DNA from: CBDAQR01 sp965199055
GTDB lineage: Bacteria > Pseudomonadota > Gammaproteobacteria > Pseudomonadales > Halieaceae
Direction of reading: 5' to 3'
DNA length: 64,000 nucleotides
NCBI GenBank assembly: GCA_965199055.1
Contig: CBDAQR010000004.1
Location: forward strand, 372,001 to 436,000
The stretch's first letter is position 1; every line of letters begins with the position of its first letter. The translations under genes were made by a program, and so were the position numbers. Of the stretch, positions 15,207 through 24,248 are shown one piece after another. The notes beneath the pieces were generated by a model. It was given only the letters and a program-made list of their open reading frames with translations. It did no database searches and was not told the DNA's origin.

Positions 15207-18200
15207 ATGCCAAAACGTACTGATATAGAAAGTGTATTGATCCTCGGTGCAGGGCCTATTGTTATCGGTCAGGCCTGCGAGTTCGACTACTCCGGCGCGC
15301 AAGCGTGCAAAGCACTGCGCGAAGAGGGTTATCGGGTGGTGCTGGTGAATTCGAATCCCGCCACCATTATGACCGACCCGACCATGGCCGACGCCACCTA
15401 TATAGAGCCGGTCGAGTGGAAGACGGTCGCCTCGATTATTGAAAAGGAGCGCCCCGATGTGCTGCTGCCTACCATGGGTGGTCAAACTGCACTGAACTGT
15501 GCCCTGGACCTGGCGCGTGAAGGCGTATTGGAAAAGTTTGGCGTCGAAATGATTGGCGCAACAAAAGAAGCCATCGACAAGGCGGAAGATCGCCAGCTGT
15601 TCGACGAGGCGATGAAGCGTATCGGTCTTGAGACACCGCGGGCGGCGCTTGCCCATAGCATGGAAGAAGCGTTTCAGGTTCTGGATCAAATCGGCTTCCC
15701 CTGCATTATTCGTCCGTCCTTCACGATGGGTGGCTCTGGCGGGGGTATCGCCTATAACCGCGATGAGTTTGAAGAGATCTGCATGCGCGGACTCGATCTT
15801 TCGCCCACCAATGAGCTGCTCATTGATGAGTCGCTGATTGGCTGGAAAGAATTCGAGATGGAAGTGGTTCGAGACAAGAACGACAACTGCATCATCGTCT
15901 GCTCAATCGAAAACTTCGATCCGATGGGCGTACACACCGGCGATTCGATTACCGTCGCTCCGGCCCAGACCTTAACGGACAAGGAATACCAAATTATGCG
16001 CAACGCCTCCCTGGCGGTGCTGCGTGAGATTGGTGTTGAAACCGGTGGCTCCAACGTGCAGTTCGGGCAGGACCCGAAAACCGGCCGGCTGGTGATCATC
16101 GAGATGAACCCGCGGGTATCACGTTCCTCGGCGCTGGCCTCCAAGGCGACGGGCTTCCCCATCGCGAAAGTCGCCGCCAAGCTAGCCATCGGTTATACCC
16201 TCGATGAGCTCCAGAATGACATTACCGGCGGCGCCACACCCGCATCTTTCGAGCCTTCTATCGACTACGTGGTCACCAAAATACCGCGCTTTGCTTTCGA
16301 GAAATTCCCGGGTGCTGATGCGCGGCTGACCACCCAGATGAAGTCTGTGGGTGAGGTGATGGCGATCGGTCGCACTTTTCAAGAGTCGATGCAGAAAGCG
16401 CTGCGTGGGCTGGAAGTGGGCTCGGCAGGCTTTGAGCATCAGCTCGATGTTGACCACCCCGACGTGCGCGAACGTCTGGTGGCCGAGCTCACTACGCCGG
16501 GAGAGAAACGCATTTGGTATGTGGCCGATGCTTTCCGTGCTGGTATGACGATCGACGAAATCTTCAAACATTCCGGCATCGACCCCTGGTTCCTGGTGCA
16601 AATACAGGACATTGTTGATACTGAGAATGGCCTCAAGGCAGTCAACCTGGGTGATATTGATGCCGACGCCATGTTCCGGCTTAAGCGCAAGGGCTTCTCC
16701 GACAAACGCTTGTCGGTCTTGTTGGCAGAATCCGAAACGGAAGTGCGGAGGCACCGCCAGGGGCTGGGTATTCGCCCGGTCTACAAACGCGTAGACACCT
16801 GCGCCGCCGAGTTCGCGTCGGCCACGGCCTATATGTATTCCAGCTACGAGCAGGAATGCGAGGCGGCGCCCTCTGATCGCGACAAGATTCTGGTGCTTGG
16901 TGGTGGGCCGAACCGTATTGGCCAGGGTATTGAGTTTGACTATTGCTGTGTGCATGCGGCGCTGGCAATGCGCGAGGATGGTTACGAGACCATCATGGTC
17001 AATTGTAATCCCGAGACCGTCTCTACCGACTACGACACCTCCGACCGTCTGTACTTCGAGCCCGTTACCCTGGAAGACGTATTGGAAATTGTCGACCTGG
17101 AAAAACCGAAGGGCGTTATTGTTCAGTTTGGCGGGCAAACCCCGCTAAAGCTGGCGCGGGCGCTCGAGGCTGAAGGTGTGCCCATTATCGGTACTACGCC
17201 GGATGCGATTGACGAGGCGGAAGACCGCGAGCGCTTCCAGCAGATGATCGAGAAGCTGGGCCTCAAGCAACCGCCCAACAATATTGTCCGCAGCACCGAA
17301 GAAGCGCTAGCCGCGGCAGAGAATTTGCATTATCCGCTGGTAGTAAGGCCGTCCTATGTTCTGGGCGGCCGTGCCATGGAGATCGTGTACCGTGAAGAAG
17401 AACTGGTGCGTTACCTGCGCGACGCAGTGCAGGCTTCTGATGATTCCCCGGTCCTGCTTGATCATTTTCTCAGCGCTGCCATCGAGGTCGATATTGATGC
17501 GGTGAGCGATGGCGAGGAAGTGGTCATTGGTGCCATTATGCAGCATATCGAGCAAGCGGGTGTGCACTCGGGTGACTCCGCTTGCTCACTACCGCCGTAT
17601 AGCCTGAGCAATGAGGTACAGGACCTTATGCGCGATCAGGTCAAACAAATGGCCCGCGCGCTTAATGTTAAAGGTCTGATGAACGTGCAGTTGGCCTGGC
17701 AGGACGACGAAATCTATGTGATCGAAGTCAATCCGCGTGCGTCACGTACGGTGCCATTTGTCTCCAAGTGTATCGGTACCTCGCTGGCAAAAGTGGCGGC
17801 GCGTTGTATGGCTGGCACTACGCTAGCCGAGCAGGGCTTTACTGAAGAAATCGTGCCGCCATATTACAGCGTTAAGGAAGCGGTCATGCCCTTCAATAAG
17901 TTTCCCGGCGTCGACCCGATCCTGGGCCCAGAGATGAAATCGACGGGTGAGGTGATGGGCACTGGCGAAACTTTCGAGCACGCTTTTGCCAAGTCCCAAT
18001 TGGGTGCAAAGCATATTGCGCCGGAGCAGGGCACTGTTTTTGTCAGCGTCCGCGATGTCGATAAGCCGGGCGCGATAGAGGTGGCCAGAGGTCTGGTAGA
18101 CCAGGGCTTTGATATCGTCGCAACTGAGGGTACCTGTAACACTCTCAAAGACGCCGGTATTCCGGTAAGGCACGTTAACAAAGTGCTTGAGGGTCGCCCC

Positions 18201-18428
18201 CACATTGTTGATATGATTAAGAACAACGAAATCGACCTGATCGTTAACACCACTGAGGGTCGACGGGCGATCGAAGATTCTGCCTCGATTCGCAGCAGTG
18301 CCGAATCGCAAAATGTTTACTACACCACCACGCTTGCCGCCGCCGAGGCGATTTGCTCGGCGATGAAAGAAGGTGGCGACGATGAAGTTCGCAGGTTGCA
18401 AGACCTGCACGGGAGAATGGCCGGATGA
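15207..18428 (+). CDS. carB: carbamoyl-phosphate synthase large subunit
   Basis: CarB makes carbamoyl phosphate from bicarbonate, ammonia and two ATP. At 1073 residues it is full length. Two homologous ATP-grasp halves are evident: the first with MGGQTALNCALDL and RPSFTMGGSGGG, the second starting near residue 555 with VLGGGPNRIGQGIEFDYCC and RPSYVLGGRAMEI. The last 130 or so residues form the MGS-like allosteric domain (FVSVRDVDKPGAIEVARGL). The start is ATG 15207, three bases after carA, and the stop overlaps greA as ATGA, so carA, carB and greA are co-transcribed. Confidence 0.97.
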   Translation: MPKRTDIESVLILGAGPIVIGQACEFDYSGAQACKALREEGYRVVLVNSNPATIMTDPTMADATYIEPVEWKTVASIIEKERPDVLLPTMGGQTALNCALDLAREGVLEKFGVEMIGATKEAIDKAEDRQLFDEAMKRIGLETPRAALAHSMEEAFQVLDQIGFPCIIRPSFTMGGSGGGIAYNRDEFEEICMRGLDLSPTNELLIDESLIGWKEFEMEVVRDKNDNCIIVCSIENFDPMGVHTGDSITVAPAQTLTDKEYQIMRNASLAVLREIGVETGGSNVQFGQDPKTGRLVIIEMNPRVSRSSALASKATGFPIAKVAAKLAIGYTLDELQNDITGGATPASFEPSIDYVVTKIPRFAFEKFPGADARLTTQMKSVGEVMAIGRTFQESMQKALRGLEVGSAGFEHQLDVDHPDVRERLVAELTTPGEKRIWYVADAFRAGMTIDEIFKHSGIDPWFLVQIQDIVDTENGLKAVNLGDIDADAMFRLKRKGFSDKRLSVLLAESETEVRRHRQGLGIRPVYKRVDTCAAEFASATAYMYSSYEQECEAAPSDRDKILVLGGGPNRIGQGIEFDYCCVHAALAMREDGYETIMVNCNPETVSTDYDTSDRLYFEPVTLEDVLEIVDLEKPKGVIVQFGGQTPLKLARALEAEGVPIIGTTPDAIDEAEDRERFQQMIEKLGLKQPPNNIVRSTEEALAAAENLHYPLVVRPSYVLGGRAMEIVYREEELVRYLRDAVQASDDSPVLLDHFLSAAIEVDIDAVSDGEEVVIGAIMQHIEQAGVHSGDSACSLPPYSLSNEVQDLMRDQVKQMARALNVKGLMNVQLAWQDDEIYVIEVNPRASRTVPFVSKCIGTSLAKVAARCMAGTTLAEQGFTEEIVPPYYSVKEAVMPFNKFPGVDPILGPEMKSTGEVMGTGETFEHAFAKSQLGAKHIAPEQGTVFVSVRDVDKPGAIEVARGLVDQGFDIVATEGTCNTLKDAGIPVRHVNKVLEGRPHIVDMIKNNEIDLIVNTTEGRRAIEDSASIRSSAESQNVYYTTTLAAAEAICSAMKEGGDDEVRRLQDLHGRMAG

Positions 18429-18901
18429 ACAAAGTTCCAATGACAGTCGCTGGTGAGGCATCGCTGCGCGAGGAGCTTGAACACCTGAAAAAGGTAGAGC
18501 GGCCTCGCATCAGCCAGGCCATTGCCGAGGCTCGCGAACACGGCGATCTTAAGGAGAACGCTGAGTATCATGCCGCTCGGGAGCAGCAGAGCTTCGCCGA
18601 GGGACGCATCATGGAGATCGAAGGCAAGCTGGCCGATGCCCAGGTGATTGATGTCACCAAAATTGCCAAGAGCGGTAAAGTCATTTTCGGCGTCACGGTG
18701 GATCTGATCAATGTCGATACCGATGAGACGCTGCGCTATCAGATCGTCGGGGAAGATGAAGCCGAAGTGAAGAGCAACAAGATTTCGGTCACCTCTCCCA
18801 TTGCCCGAGCGCTTATCGGCAAGGAAGAGGGTGACGTGGCGCTGGTGAATGCGCCAGGTGGCGACATCGAGTACGAGATTGACCAGGTGCACCATATCTG
18901 A
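18425..18901 (+). CDS. greA: transcription elongation factor GreA
   Basis: GreA enters the RNA polymerase secondary channel and stimulates cleavage of backtracked RNA. The 158-residue protein has the N-terminal coiled coil with the acidic tip REHGDLKENAEYHAA and the C-terminal FKBP-like domain ending in DIEYEIDQV. The ATG overlaps the carB stop by four bases. carAB-greA linkage is common in gammaproteobacteria. Confidence 0.97.
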   Translation: MNKVPMTVAGEASLREELEHLKKVERPRISQAIAEAREHGDLKENAEYHAAREQQSFAEGRIMEIEGKLADAQVIDVTKIAKSGKVIFGVTVDLINVDTDETLRYQIVGEDEAEVKSNKISVTSPIARALIGKEEGDVALVNAPGGDIEYEIDQVHHI

Positions 18902-19898
18902 GCCCAACCGTAAGCGCGACCTGCTCATCGAGCAGGCCTGTCATGAGATACTCGGGCGCACGCCTGATAGGATAGAGGCTCCCGGCGGCGACACCCGATC
19001 GTCATTGCGCGCCTATTTCGGCGACAACAGCCTGATCGTTACCTATCGCAAGCAGGAACAGCGTGCGCGGCTAGAGGCACTGGTATTGAAGACCCTTAGC
19101 CAGATGTCTGTTCCCGCCCCCCAGCTTATCGCCTGGCGCGGTCGCTGGCTGTTGCAGCAGGACCTGGGCGGCGAGCGTCTAAGCCAAGCCTTGGTTAGTG
19201 CAGATTCCGAGCGTGCCCATCAGCTCCTGGATAACGCTATCAGTGGTCTGGCCCAGGCGCAGTTGGCCGGGCTGAGAAACAACTTGCAGCGACATATCGT
19301 CACGCTCGGGGAGCATCGCCCCTGGTTTGATAAGTTGGTTCAGCGTCGCCATGCGGTAGCCGAACTGTTGGACTTATCGGCGCCAGCCCTGGATGAAGAG
19401 GCCCTGTTTAGCCTGTTGCAGGTGCGGATACCTCGTTTTATTAAGTGGGATGCGAGACCCGGTAATGCACTGGTGTCGAGCGAGGGCCAGGTGAGTTGGA
19501 TCGACTGGGAGCACTGTGGTTGTCGCAATTCCCTGGACGACCTGGTTTGGCTGCTGGCGGATGAATATAACATTGCCGATACGGCAACTGAGAAAGCGCT
19601 GCTTGCCCATTGGGTAACGCCATTCAGTGAGGGCTGGGACGCGGGTGAGGCGCTGGAGTATTTTTACACCTACGCCGTATTGCATAGCATTGTCCGGCTG
19701 CACTATGTGCTGCGATACAAAGCAGATGGGCCCTGGTGGGACAATGACTACTGCCTGCGCTTCGACAAGATCGGCGTGACTCACGATTGTGCACAGAGGC
19801 TGCTGCAGCGTGCGCTGCGTTGGTTACCCGGAGCGCCATTGTTAAGCGCGCTCGAACCCTGGTTGGCAGCGGCGAGGGATGTGCTGCCCCAAGATTAG
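18849..19898 (+). CDS. aminoglycoside phosphotransferase/choline kinase-like protein
   Basis: The protein (up to 349 residues) has the fold of the APH/choline kinase family, which phosphorylates small hydroxylated molecules. The catalytic loop reads IKWDARPGNALVS, matching HxDxxxxN except that Lys replaces the first His, and the following metal-binding Asp is in SWIDWEHCG. Residues FYTYAVLHSIVRLHY near the C-terminus are the helical part of the family. The only conventional start, ATG 18849, overlaps greA by 53 bases and has a weak ribosome site; the domain proper begins near NRKRDLLIEQACHEI, so the true start is uncertain. The substrate is unknown, and resistance is not implied. Confidence 0.72.
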   Translation: MRQVATSSTRLTRCTISEPNRKRDLLIEQACHEILGRTPDRIEAPGGDTRSSLRAYFGDNSLIVTYRKQEQRARLEALVLKTLSQMSVPAPQLIAWRGRWLLQQDLGGERLSQALVSADSERAHQLLDNAISGLAQAQLAGLRNNLQRHIVTLGEHRPWFDKLVQRRHAVAELLDLSAPALDEEALFSLLQVRIPRFIKWDARPGNALVSSEGQVSWIDWEHCGCRNSLDDLVWLLADEYNIADTATEKALLAHWVTPFSEGWDAGEALEYFYTYAVLHSIVRLHYVLRYKADGPWWDNDYCLRFDKIGVTHDCAQRLLQRALRWLPGAPLLSALEPWLAAARDVLPQD

Positions 19899-19990
19899 CG
19901 GGTCGCTCGGTTTCACGGCACGAGGCTGATTATTTCCAGTGGATGGCATTAGAATGACAGGACGACAGATAGCGTTCTGAGGGAGAGCCC

Positions 19991-20950
19991 ATGATGGGCA
20001 TAGGCCTGCGGCTGAGAGTCGTAGCACTAAGTTCAATCATCCTGCTCGGCAGCTTACCCGGTGTGGTAGTGGCAGAGTGGATGGACTGGTCCGTGCTGGG
20101 TGTCGTGGAGGCTGGCTCCGATGACAATGTCAGCATCGCTGCCGACGACTTCGAGCAGGATGACATTTACTTGACCACGCGGCTGCAGGTGTCACGTGCG
20201 CGTATTCTTGATCTAGGCGACCAATCCAGTAGCCGACTGCGATGGTCTGCAAATTTGGGCAGAACTTTTTACAGCGATTGGAGTGATTTAACCCGCAGCC
20301 GTGCGGGGGGCGCACTGCAGTTTCGACACAAGTTCGGAATCGGCGCCGATGTGCCCCGATTACTTCTGGCTGCCTCCGCTGCCTATGAAAAAGTGAGAGA
20401 TAGCGATCGCGATGCATGGCATCACGCGCTGCAGTTGGGCGTTTCCCGTCGATTCTCAGAGCGGCTGGACCTTGGTGCAAACCTCTGGTTCAGGGTTCGC
20501 GATGGCGGTCGATGGGATCAGGTGGATCCCGAACTCGGCAGCGATGTTTATGACAGCGATCACTACGAGCTGCAGCTCACGGGGTTTTATGCGCTGGCTC
20601 AAAATGTGCGGCTGGGCTTGTCGGCGTCCTATTTTGACGGAGACTTCGACAGTGGCTGCGGTGGCTTGCTGGGCGCGGGCTATGACAATGAGTATGGCGC
20701 TGGCGGGCCAAGCGCCGGTATGCGTCCACCGTGGTACAACTACGACGTAAAGGCGCTCGCGGAAGATCAGGTGTTCGCCTGTCGCTGGCGGTTAGACGGT
20801 GACGGCTATGCGGTGCGAGGGGAGTTAAACTGGCGACTCAGCAGGGTTGATAGTCTCAAGTTCCGCGCTGGCTATCGAGAGATAGAGTTGGATCACGGCC
20901 AGGACTATAGCAATGTTGTTTATACCCTTGCGTACAGTCACCGATTCTAG
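19991..20950 (+). CDS. outer-membrane beta-barrel protein of unknown function
   Basis: This 319-residue protein starts with a signal peptide (about 28 residues, LSSIILLGSLPGVVVA then cleavage). It continues as alternating amphipathic strands rich in aromatic and polar residues (SRLRWSANLGRTFYSDW, YELQLTGFYALAQNVRLGL) and ends in aromatic SHRF, the C-terminal Phe typical of outer-membrane barrels. Four cysteines lie in a likely extracellular loop region around GCGGLLGAGYDNE. A GGGAGA ribosome site precedes ATG 19991; ATG 19994 is possible. Three bases separate it from the cupredoxin gene, followed directly by a cyclase gene. A surface channel or sensor-associated barrel is inferred. Confidence 0.7.
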   Translation: MMGIGLRLRVVALSSIILLGSLPGVVVAEWMDWSVLGVVEAGSDDNVSIAADDFEQDDIYLTTRLQVSRARILDLGDQSSSRLRWSANLGRTFYSDWSDLTRSRAGGALQFRHKFGIGADVPRLLLAASAAYEKVRDSDRDAWHHALQLGVSRRFSERLDLGANLWFRVRDGGRWDQVDPELGSDVYDSDHYELQLTGFYALAQNVRLGLSASYFDGDFDSGCGGLLGAGYDNEYGAGGPSAGMRPPWYNYDVKALAEDQVFACRWRLDGDGYAVRGELNWRLSRVDSLKFRAGYREIELDHGQDYSNVVYTLAYSHRF

Positions 20951-20953
20951 GAG

Positions 20954-21595
20954 ATGATGGTGCGACACATACTGCTGTTGATCGGACTCATCGCGATACC
21001 CGTGCGGGCCGCCGATGTGATCGCCGTGGTAAGCAACAGCCAGGGCGAGGCGGTGGAGCAGGCCGTCATCTACGCATTGCCGTTGGCTGAGACATTACTC
21101 CCTGCTGCAGCTCAGCAAGCGGTGATCGATCAGATCGACAAGGAATTTGTGCCGGCACTGACGGTTGTCTACAAAGGTGCGCAGATCAGCTTTCCGAACA
21201 ATGACAACATACGTCACCACGTCTACTCGTTTTCTCGCTCCAACCCGTTTGAAATTCCATTGTACGCCGGTCAGACCGCGCCCCCGGTGACGTTTGCTAA
21301 TCCCGGCGTTGTGGCGCTGGGCTGTAACGTTCACGACTGGATGAGCGCTTACGTCTTCGTGTCGGATACGCCGTTCTACGCCGTCACCGGCAGCGATGGC
21401 GTTGCGCGTATTCAAGGCCTGCCGCCTGGCGATTATGCTGTAGAGGTATGGCACGCAAGTTTGCGTGGGAAGCCTGCCAAGACACGCCAGGAAGTGCGCG
21501 TAGAGGGTGATGCGCTGGAGCTCAGCTTCAGTATTCGCCAGAAGAAGGTATGGAAAGCATGGCGTGACGATGCGGCTGAGGAGGAGGGCTACTGA
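20954..21595 (+). CDS. periplasmic cupredoxin-domain protein (methylamine-utilization-like)
   Basis: This 213-residue protein has a signal peptide (HILLLIGLIAIPVRA) and a plastocyanin-like domain. The likely type 1 copper ligands are His in NIRHHVYSF and the Cys, His and Met cluster in ALGCNVHDWMSAY. After this, a carboxypeptidase-regulatory-like beta segment (GVARIQGLPPGDYAVEVWH) leads to a basic and acidic tail. Proteins of this kind are often annotated as methylamine utilization proteins, but no methylamine dehydrogenase genes are near. The AGGAG at 20949-20953 fits a start at ATG 20957 or GTG 20960 better than ATG 20954. Electron transfer or copper sensing is inferred. Confidence 0.75.
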   Translation: MMVRHILLLIGLIAIPVRAADVIAVVSNSQGEAVEQAVIYALPLAETLLPAAAQQAVIDQIDKEFVPALTVVYKGAQISFPNNDNIRHHVYSFSRSNPFEIPLYAGQTAPPVTFANPGVVALGCNVHDWMSAYVFVSDTPFYAVTGSDGVARIQGLPPGDYAVEVWHASLRGKPAKTRQEVRVEGDALELSFSIRQKKVWKAWRDDAAEEEGY

Positions 21596-23508
21596 TCCTG
21601 CAGTTTGTCGCTCGATCCTTTCGCGCCAAAGTCGCCAGTTTCCTGGTCGGCATATTGGTCATTGCCCTCGGGCTGGTGTTCCTTGCCGTAAACCGAGCCA
21701 GTATCGATAGCGCTATGGCGCAGATTAACGAAGATCTCGATGCCACTGCGCGGGCGTTTCAGCGCGTTATAGAAGACCGGAATCGCAACCTGCTAGAACG
21801 CGCTCGGTTTCTCTCTAGCGATCATGCCTATCGTCAGATCTACGCTTTCGGTGAACGCGAAGACATTGAGGTGGCCACCTTCAATCATCAGCGCCGATTG
21901 GGTGCCGATCTAATGATGCTGGTTTCCATGGATGAGGAGGTGTTGGCCAATACGCTTGCGCCGGGAGAGGAAGTCATGTCGCCGGAGATCGAGGCCTTTG
22001 TTTATAAGGCTTTCGACAGCGATGACGGCGAAGCGATGGCGATGCTGCTTGTGGACCGTGTTCCCTACCAGCTGGTGATAGTGCCGCTCTATGCCCCAGA
22101 GCCGGTTGCCATGGTCATCGTGGGCTTCAAAGTCGATGCACCCTTGGTGCAGGAGCTGAAAACAGATACCAATTTCACGGATCTGTCGCTGATGTTTGGC
22201 GTTGATGAGGCGGTATCGGTGACGGCAGCGTGCACACTGGAGCAAACACTGTGCGATGAGCAATCGGTTCAGTTACTGGAAGATCCCCCAAAGATTGGCG
22301 AGCAATCCGCGCGTATTCTGGGTGGCGAACCCTTTATCACGCGCGTTTTGCCTTTGCAGACGGGCGATAGCAACAACATTGCTTTGCTGCAGCGCTCCCT
22401 GAATGAGGAGCTTGCGCCCTATTACGCGTTGCGCAATGTGCTGCTGGCTATTTTTGGCGGCAGCCTCTTTCTCTCGGTGCTGGGTGGTTCACTACTGTCG
22501 GGTACAGTGACGCGGCCAGTCGCGCTGCTGGTGGAAGGTGCACGCAGAATTGCCCGAGGCGAATACGACAGTCAGGTGAAAGTTCAGCAGCAGGATGAAA
22601 TTGGCCGACTCGCTGACAGTTTCAACGACATGGCAAAGGGCCTGAAAGAGCGCGACCAGGTGCGCAACCTGCTCGGCAAAGTGGTTTCTCCGCAGATCGC
22701 CGAAGAGCTGATGAGCAAAGACATTGAGCTCGGCGGTGAAGAGGTGGAGGCCAGTATTCTCTTTTCTGACATTCGCAGTTTCACCAGTATCAGCGAGGCG
22801 ATGACTCCGCAGCAGGTCATTGAAATGCTGAACCACTATCTCACCGAGATGAACGACATCATTGAGCAGCACAGTGGCGTGGTGGACAAATACATCGGCG
22901 ATGCAGTGATGGCCATATACGGCGCGCCGCTGGCCCACCCGGACTCCGCGCGGAACGCCGTCAATAGCGCGCTTCAGATGCAGCGCGCGATGGCGCAGAT
23001 CAACCTGCGGTTTCAAGATTGGGGCATACCGCCGCTGGCAATCGGTATCGGCATCAATACAGGCACGGTGGTGGCGGGTAACATGGGCTCCATGACGCGC
23101 CTGAATTACACGGTGCTGGGTGATGCGGTTAATCTGGCCTCGAGGGTGGAAGGTTTGTGCAAGAACTATGGCTCACCGGTAATCATTACCGACAGCACGC
23201 GGCAGGCGTGTGGAGACCTGCGTTGTCTCGAACTCGACCGCGTCACGGTAAAAGGCAAATCGGAGCCCGTCACCTTATTCCGACCGATTGTGGATGCGGA
23301 AATTGGCCTTGAGGAACTCGAGACTTATCAGAGTGCGCTGAACGCCTACCGAGCCTGTGACTGGGAGTTGGCCACCGGATATTTCACTGCCCTGCAGCAA
23401 CAGTTCCCCGGAGAGTTGTACCGTATGTATCTGGACAGGCTGCGGCACTTCGCCAGTCATCCACCCGCGGAAGACTGGGATGGCGTATTTGTGCTGACCA
23501 CCAAGTGA
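21595..23508 (+). CDS. membrane-bound class IIIb adenylate/guanylate cyclase with HAMP domain
   Basis: The protein makes a cyclic nucleotide, most likely cAMP. After an N-terminal membrane helix (ASFLVGILVIALGLVFLAV) comes a periplasmic sensor region of about 230 residues. A second helix near residue 290, a HAMP domain (TVTRPVALLVEGARRIARG) and a C-terminal class III cyclase domain follow. Catalytic residues are present: metal Asp in FSDIRSFT and GDAVMAIYG, adenine-selecting Lys in DKYIGDA, and Asn/Arg in AVNLASRVEG. The second purine position is Thr (YTVLGD), the class IIIb pattern. No ATG, GTG or TTG in frame gives a whole first helix; ATC 21595 (TGATC, overlapping the upstream stop) or CTG 21598 would, while TTG 21655 truncates it. 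Length here is about 637 residues. Confidence 0.8.
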   Translation: MLQFVARSFRAKVASFLVGILVIALGLVFLAVNRASIDSAMAQINEDLDATARAFQRVIEDRNRNLLERARFLSSDHAYRQIYAFGEREDIEVATFNHQRRLGADLMMLVSMDEEVLANTLAPGEEVMSPEIEAFVYKAFDSDDGEAMAMLLVDRVPYQLVIVPLYAPEPVAMVIVGFKVDAPLVQELKTDTNFTDLSLMFGVDEAVSVTAACTLEQTLCDEQSVQLLEDPPKIGEQSARILGGEPFITRVLPLQTGDSNNIALLQRSLNEELAPYYALRNVLLAIFGGSLFLSVLGGSLLSGTVTRPVALLVEGARRIARGEYDSQVKVQQQDEIGRLADSFNDMAKGLKERDQVRNLLGKVVSPQIAEELMSKDIELGGEEVEASILFSDIRSFTSISEAMTPQQVIEMLNHYLTEMNDIIEQHSGVVDKYIGDAVMAIYGAPLAHPDSARNAVNSALQMQRAMAQINLRFQDWGIPPLAIGIGINTGTVVAGNMGSMTRLNYTVLGDAVNLASRVEGLCKNYGSPVIITDSTRQACGDLRCLELDRVTVKGKSEPVTLFRPIVDAEIGLEELETYQSALNAYRACDWELATGYFTALQQQFPGELYRMYLDRLRHFASHPPAEDWDGVFVLTTK

Positions 23509-23532
23509 AAGCAGTTTCAAGCGCGCGATTAC

Positions 23533-23883
23533 TCAGTCAGCGCCGTCACGGGTCAGTTGGAAATGGCGCACTTCAGCAAGGACCAATTCAGCTACGAGCC
23601 TTATCACCAGGGCGTGATTTTCCGATCGAATACGTTCCAGCCCGGTCTCGATACTGGCCTGCAGTTCGCTGGCCGCGGCGTCGTCTATCGATTCCGGCAG
23701 TTCCAGTGAGAACGTGTAATTCTCGGCCTCAATGTTTTTCTGGTAGAGGGATTTGAGCGTCTGCGCTGCGAAATTCTCTAGCTCTTCGTCAGCGCCGCGC
23801 GCCACCATCATGTCGCGAATCTTTTGTTCCAGGTAAGCCAGGCCCTGGCTGCGCTGTGAGGGGAACTCGAGAATCTTGGCCAC
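23533..23883 (-). CDS. conserved hypothetical small protein downstream of yhbY
   Basis: This 116-residue soluble protein is mainly helical (GLAYLEQKIRDMMVARG, ENFAAQTLKSLYQKN) with no membrane segment, signal or recognised motif. Glu and Leu are abundant, compatible with a small helical bundle or a DNA- or RNA-associated factor, but I do not recognise the family. It begins two bases after the yhbY stop, so the two are co-transcribed. It ends 25 bp from the convergent cyclase gene. Confidence 0.65.
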   Translation of the reverse strand: MAKILEFPSQRSQGLAYLEQKIRDMMVARGADEELENFAAQTLKSLYQKNIEAENYTFSLELPESIDDAAASELQASIETGLERIRSENHALVIRLVAELVLAEVRHFQLTRDGAD

Positions 23884-23885
23884 GT

Positions 23886-24185
23886 TTAGTACCGCAGCAA
23901 ATTGGATAGCCTGGGGTCGGGCTTACTGCTGCGTCGCAGGACCAAAATGATATTGCCCATGCTCTGGATCAGCTCTGCGCCGGCGCTCTTGCAGATTTCC
24001 TGGCTGATCGCCTTACGCGCATCACGGTCGCCGACGACCAGTTTTATTTTTATCAGTTCATGGTCAGTGAGAGCGCGTTCGATCTCCAGCAGGACATTTT
24101 CGCTCAGGCCATTGCCGGCCACTGTCACCACGGGCTGCAGCTTGTGGCCTATAGCGCGCAGTTGTTTCTGATCTCGTTTGCTCAT
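23886..24185 (-). CDS. yhbY: YhbY family RNA-binding protein (CRM domain)
   Basis: This 99-residue protein is a single CRM (KH-like) domain associated with assembly of the large ribosomal subunit. It shows the opening helix KRDQKQLRAIGHKLQPVV, the strand AGNGLSENVLLEIERAL, the ELIKIKLVVGDRDAR core and the closing SMGNIILVLRRS. It is divergent from rlmE, as in E. coli where greA, yhbY, rlmE and ftsH are neighbours. The ATG at 24185 is the family start. Confidence 0.93.
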   Translation of the reverse strand: MSKRDQKQLRAIGHKLQPVVTVAGNGLSENVLLEIERALTDHELIKIKLVVGDRDARKAISQEICKSAGAELIQSMGNIILVLRRSSKPDPRLSNLLRY

Positions 24186-24248
24186 CGTCGTTTCGGTTTG
24201 ATGCAGGGCGCGCTATTCTAGCTCAAATTGACCTTCGGGTGCCCTTGC

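Noticed and set aside
14352..15689. A 445-codon open frame antisense to carA-carB
   Set aside because: It lies opposite two complete, motif-rich genes and has no recognisable protein features.
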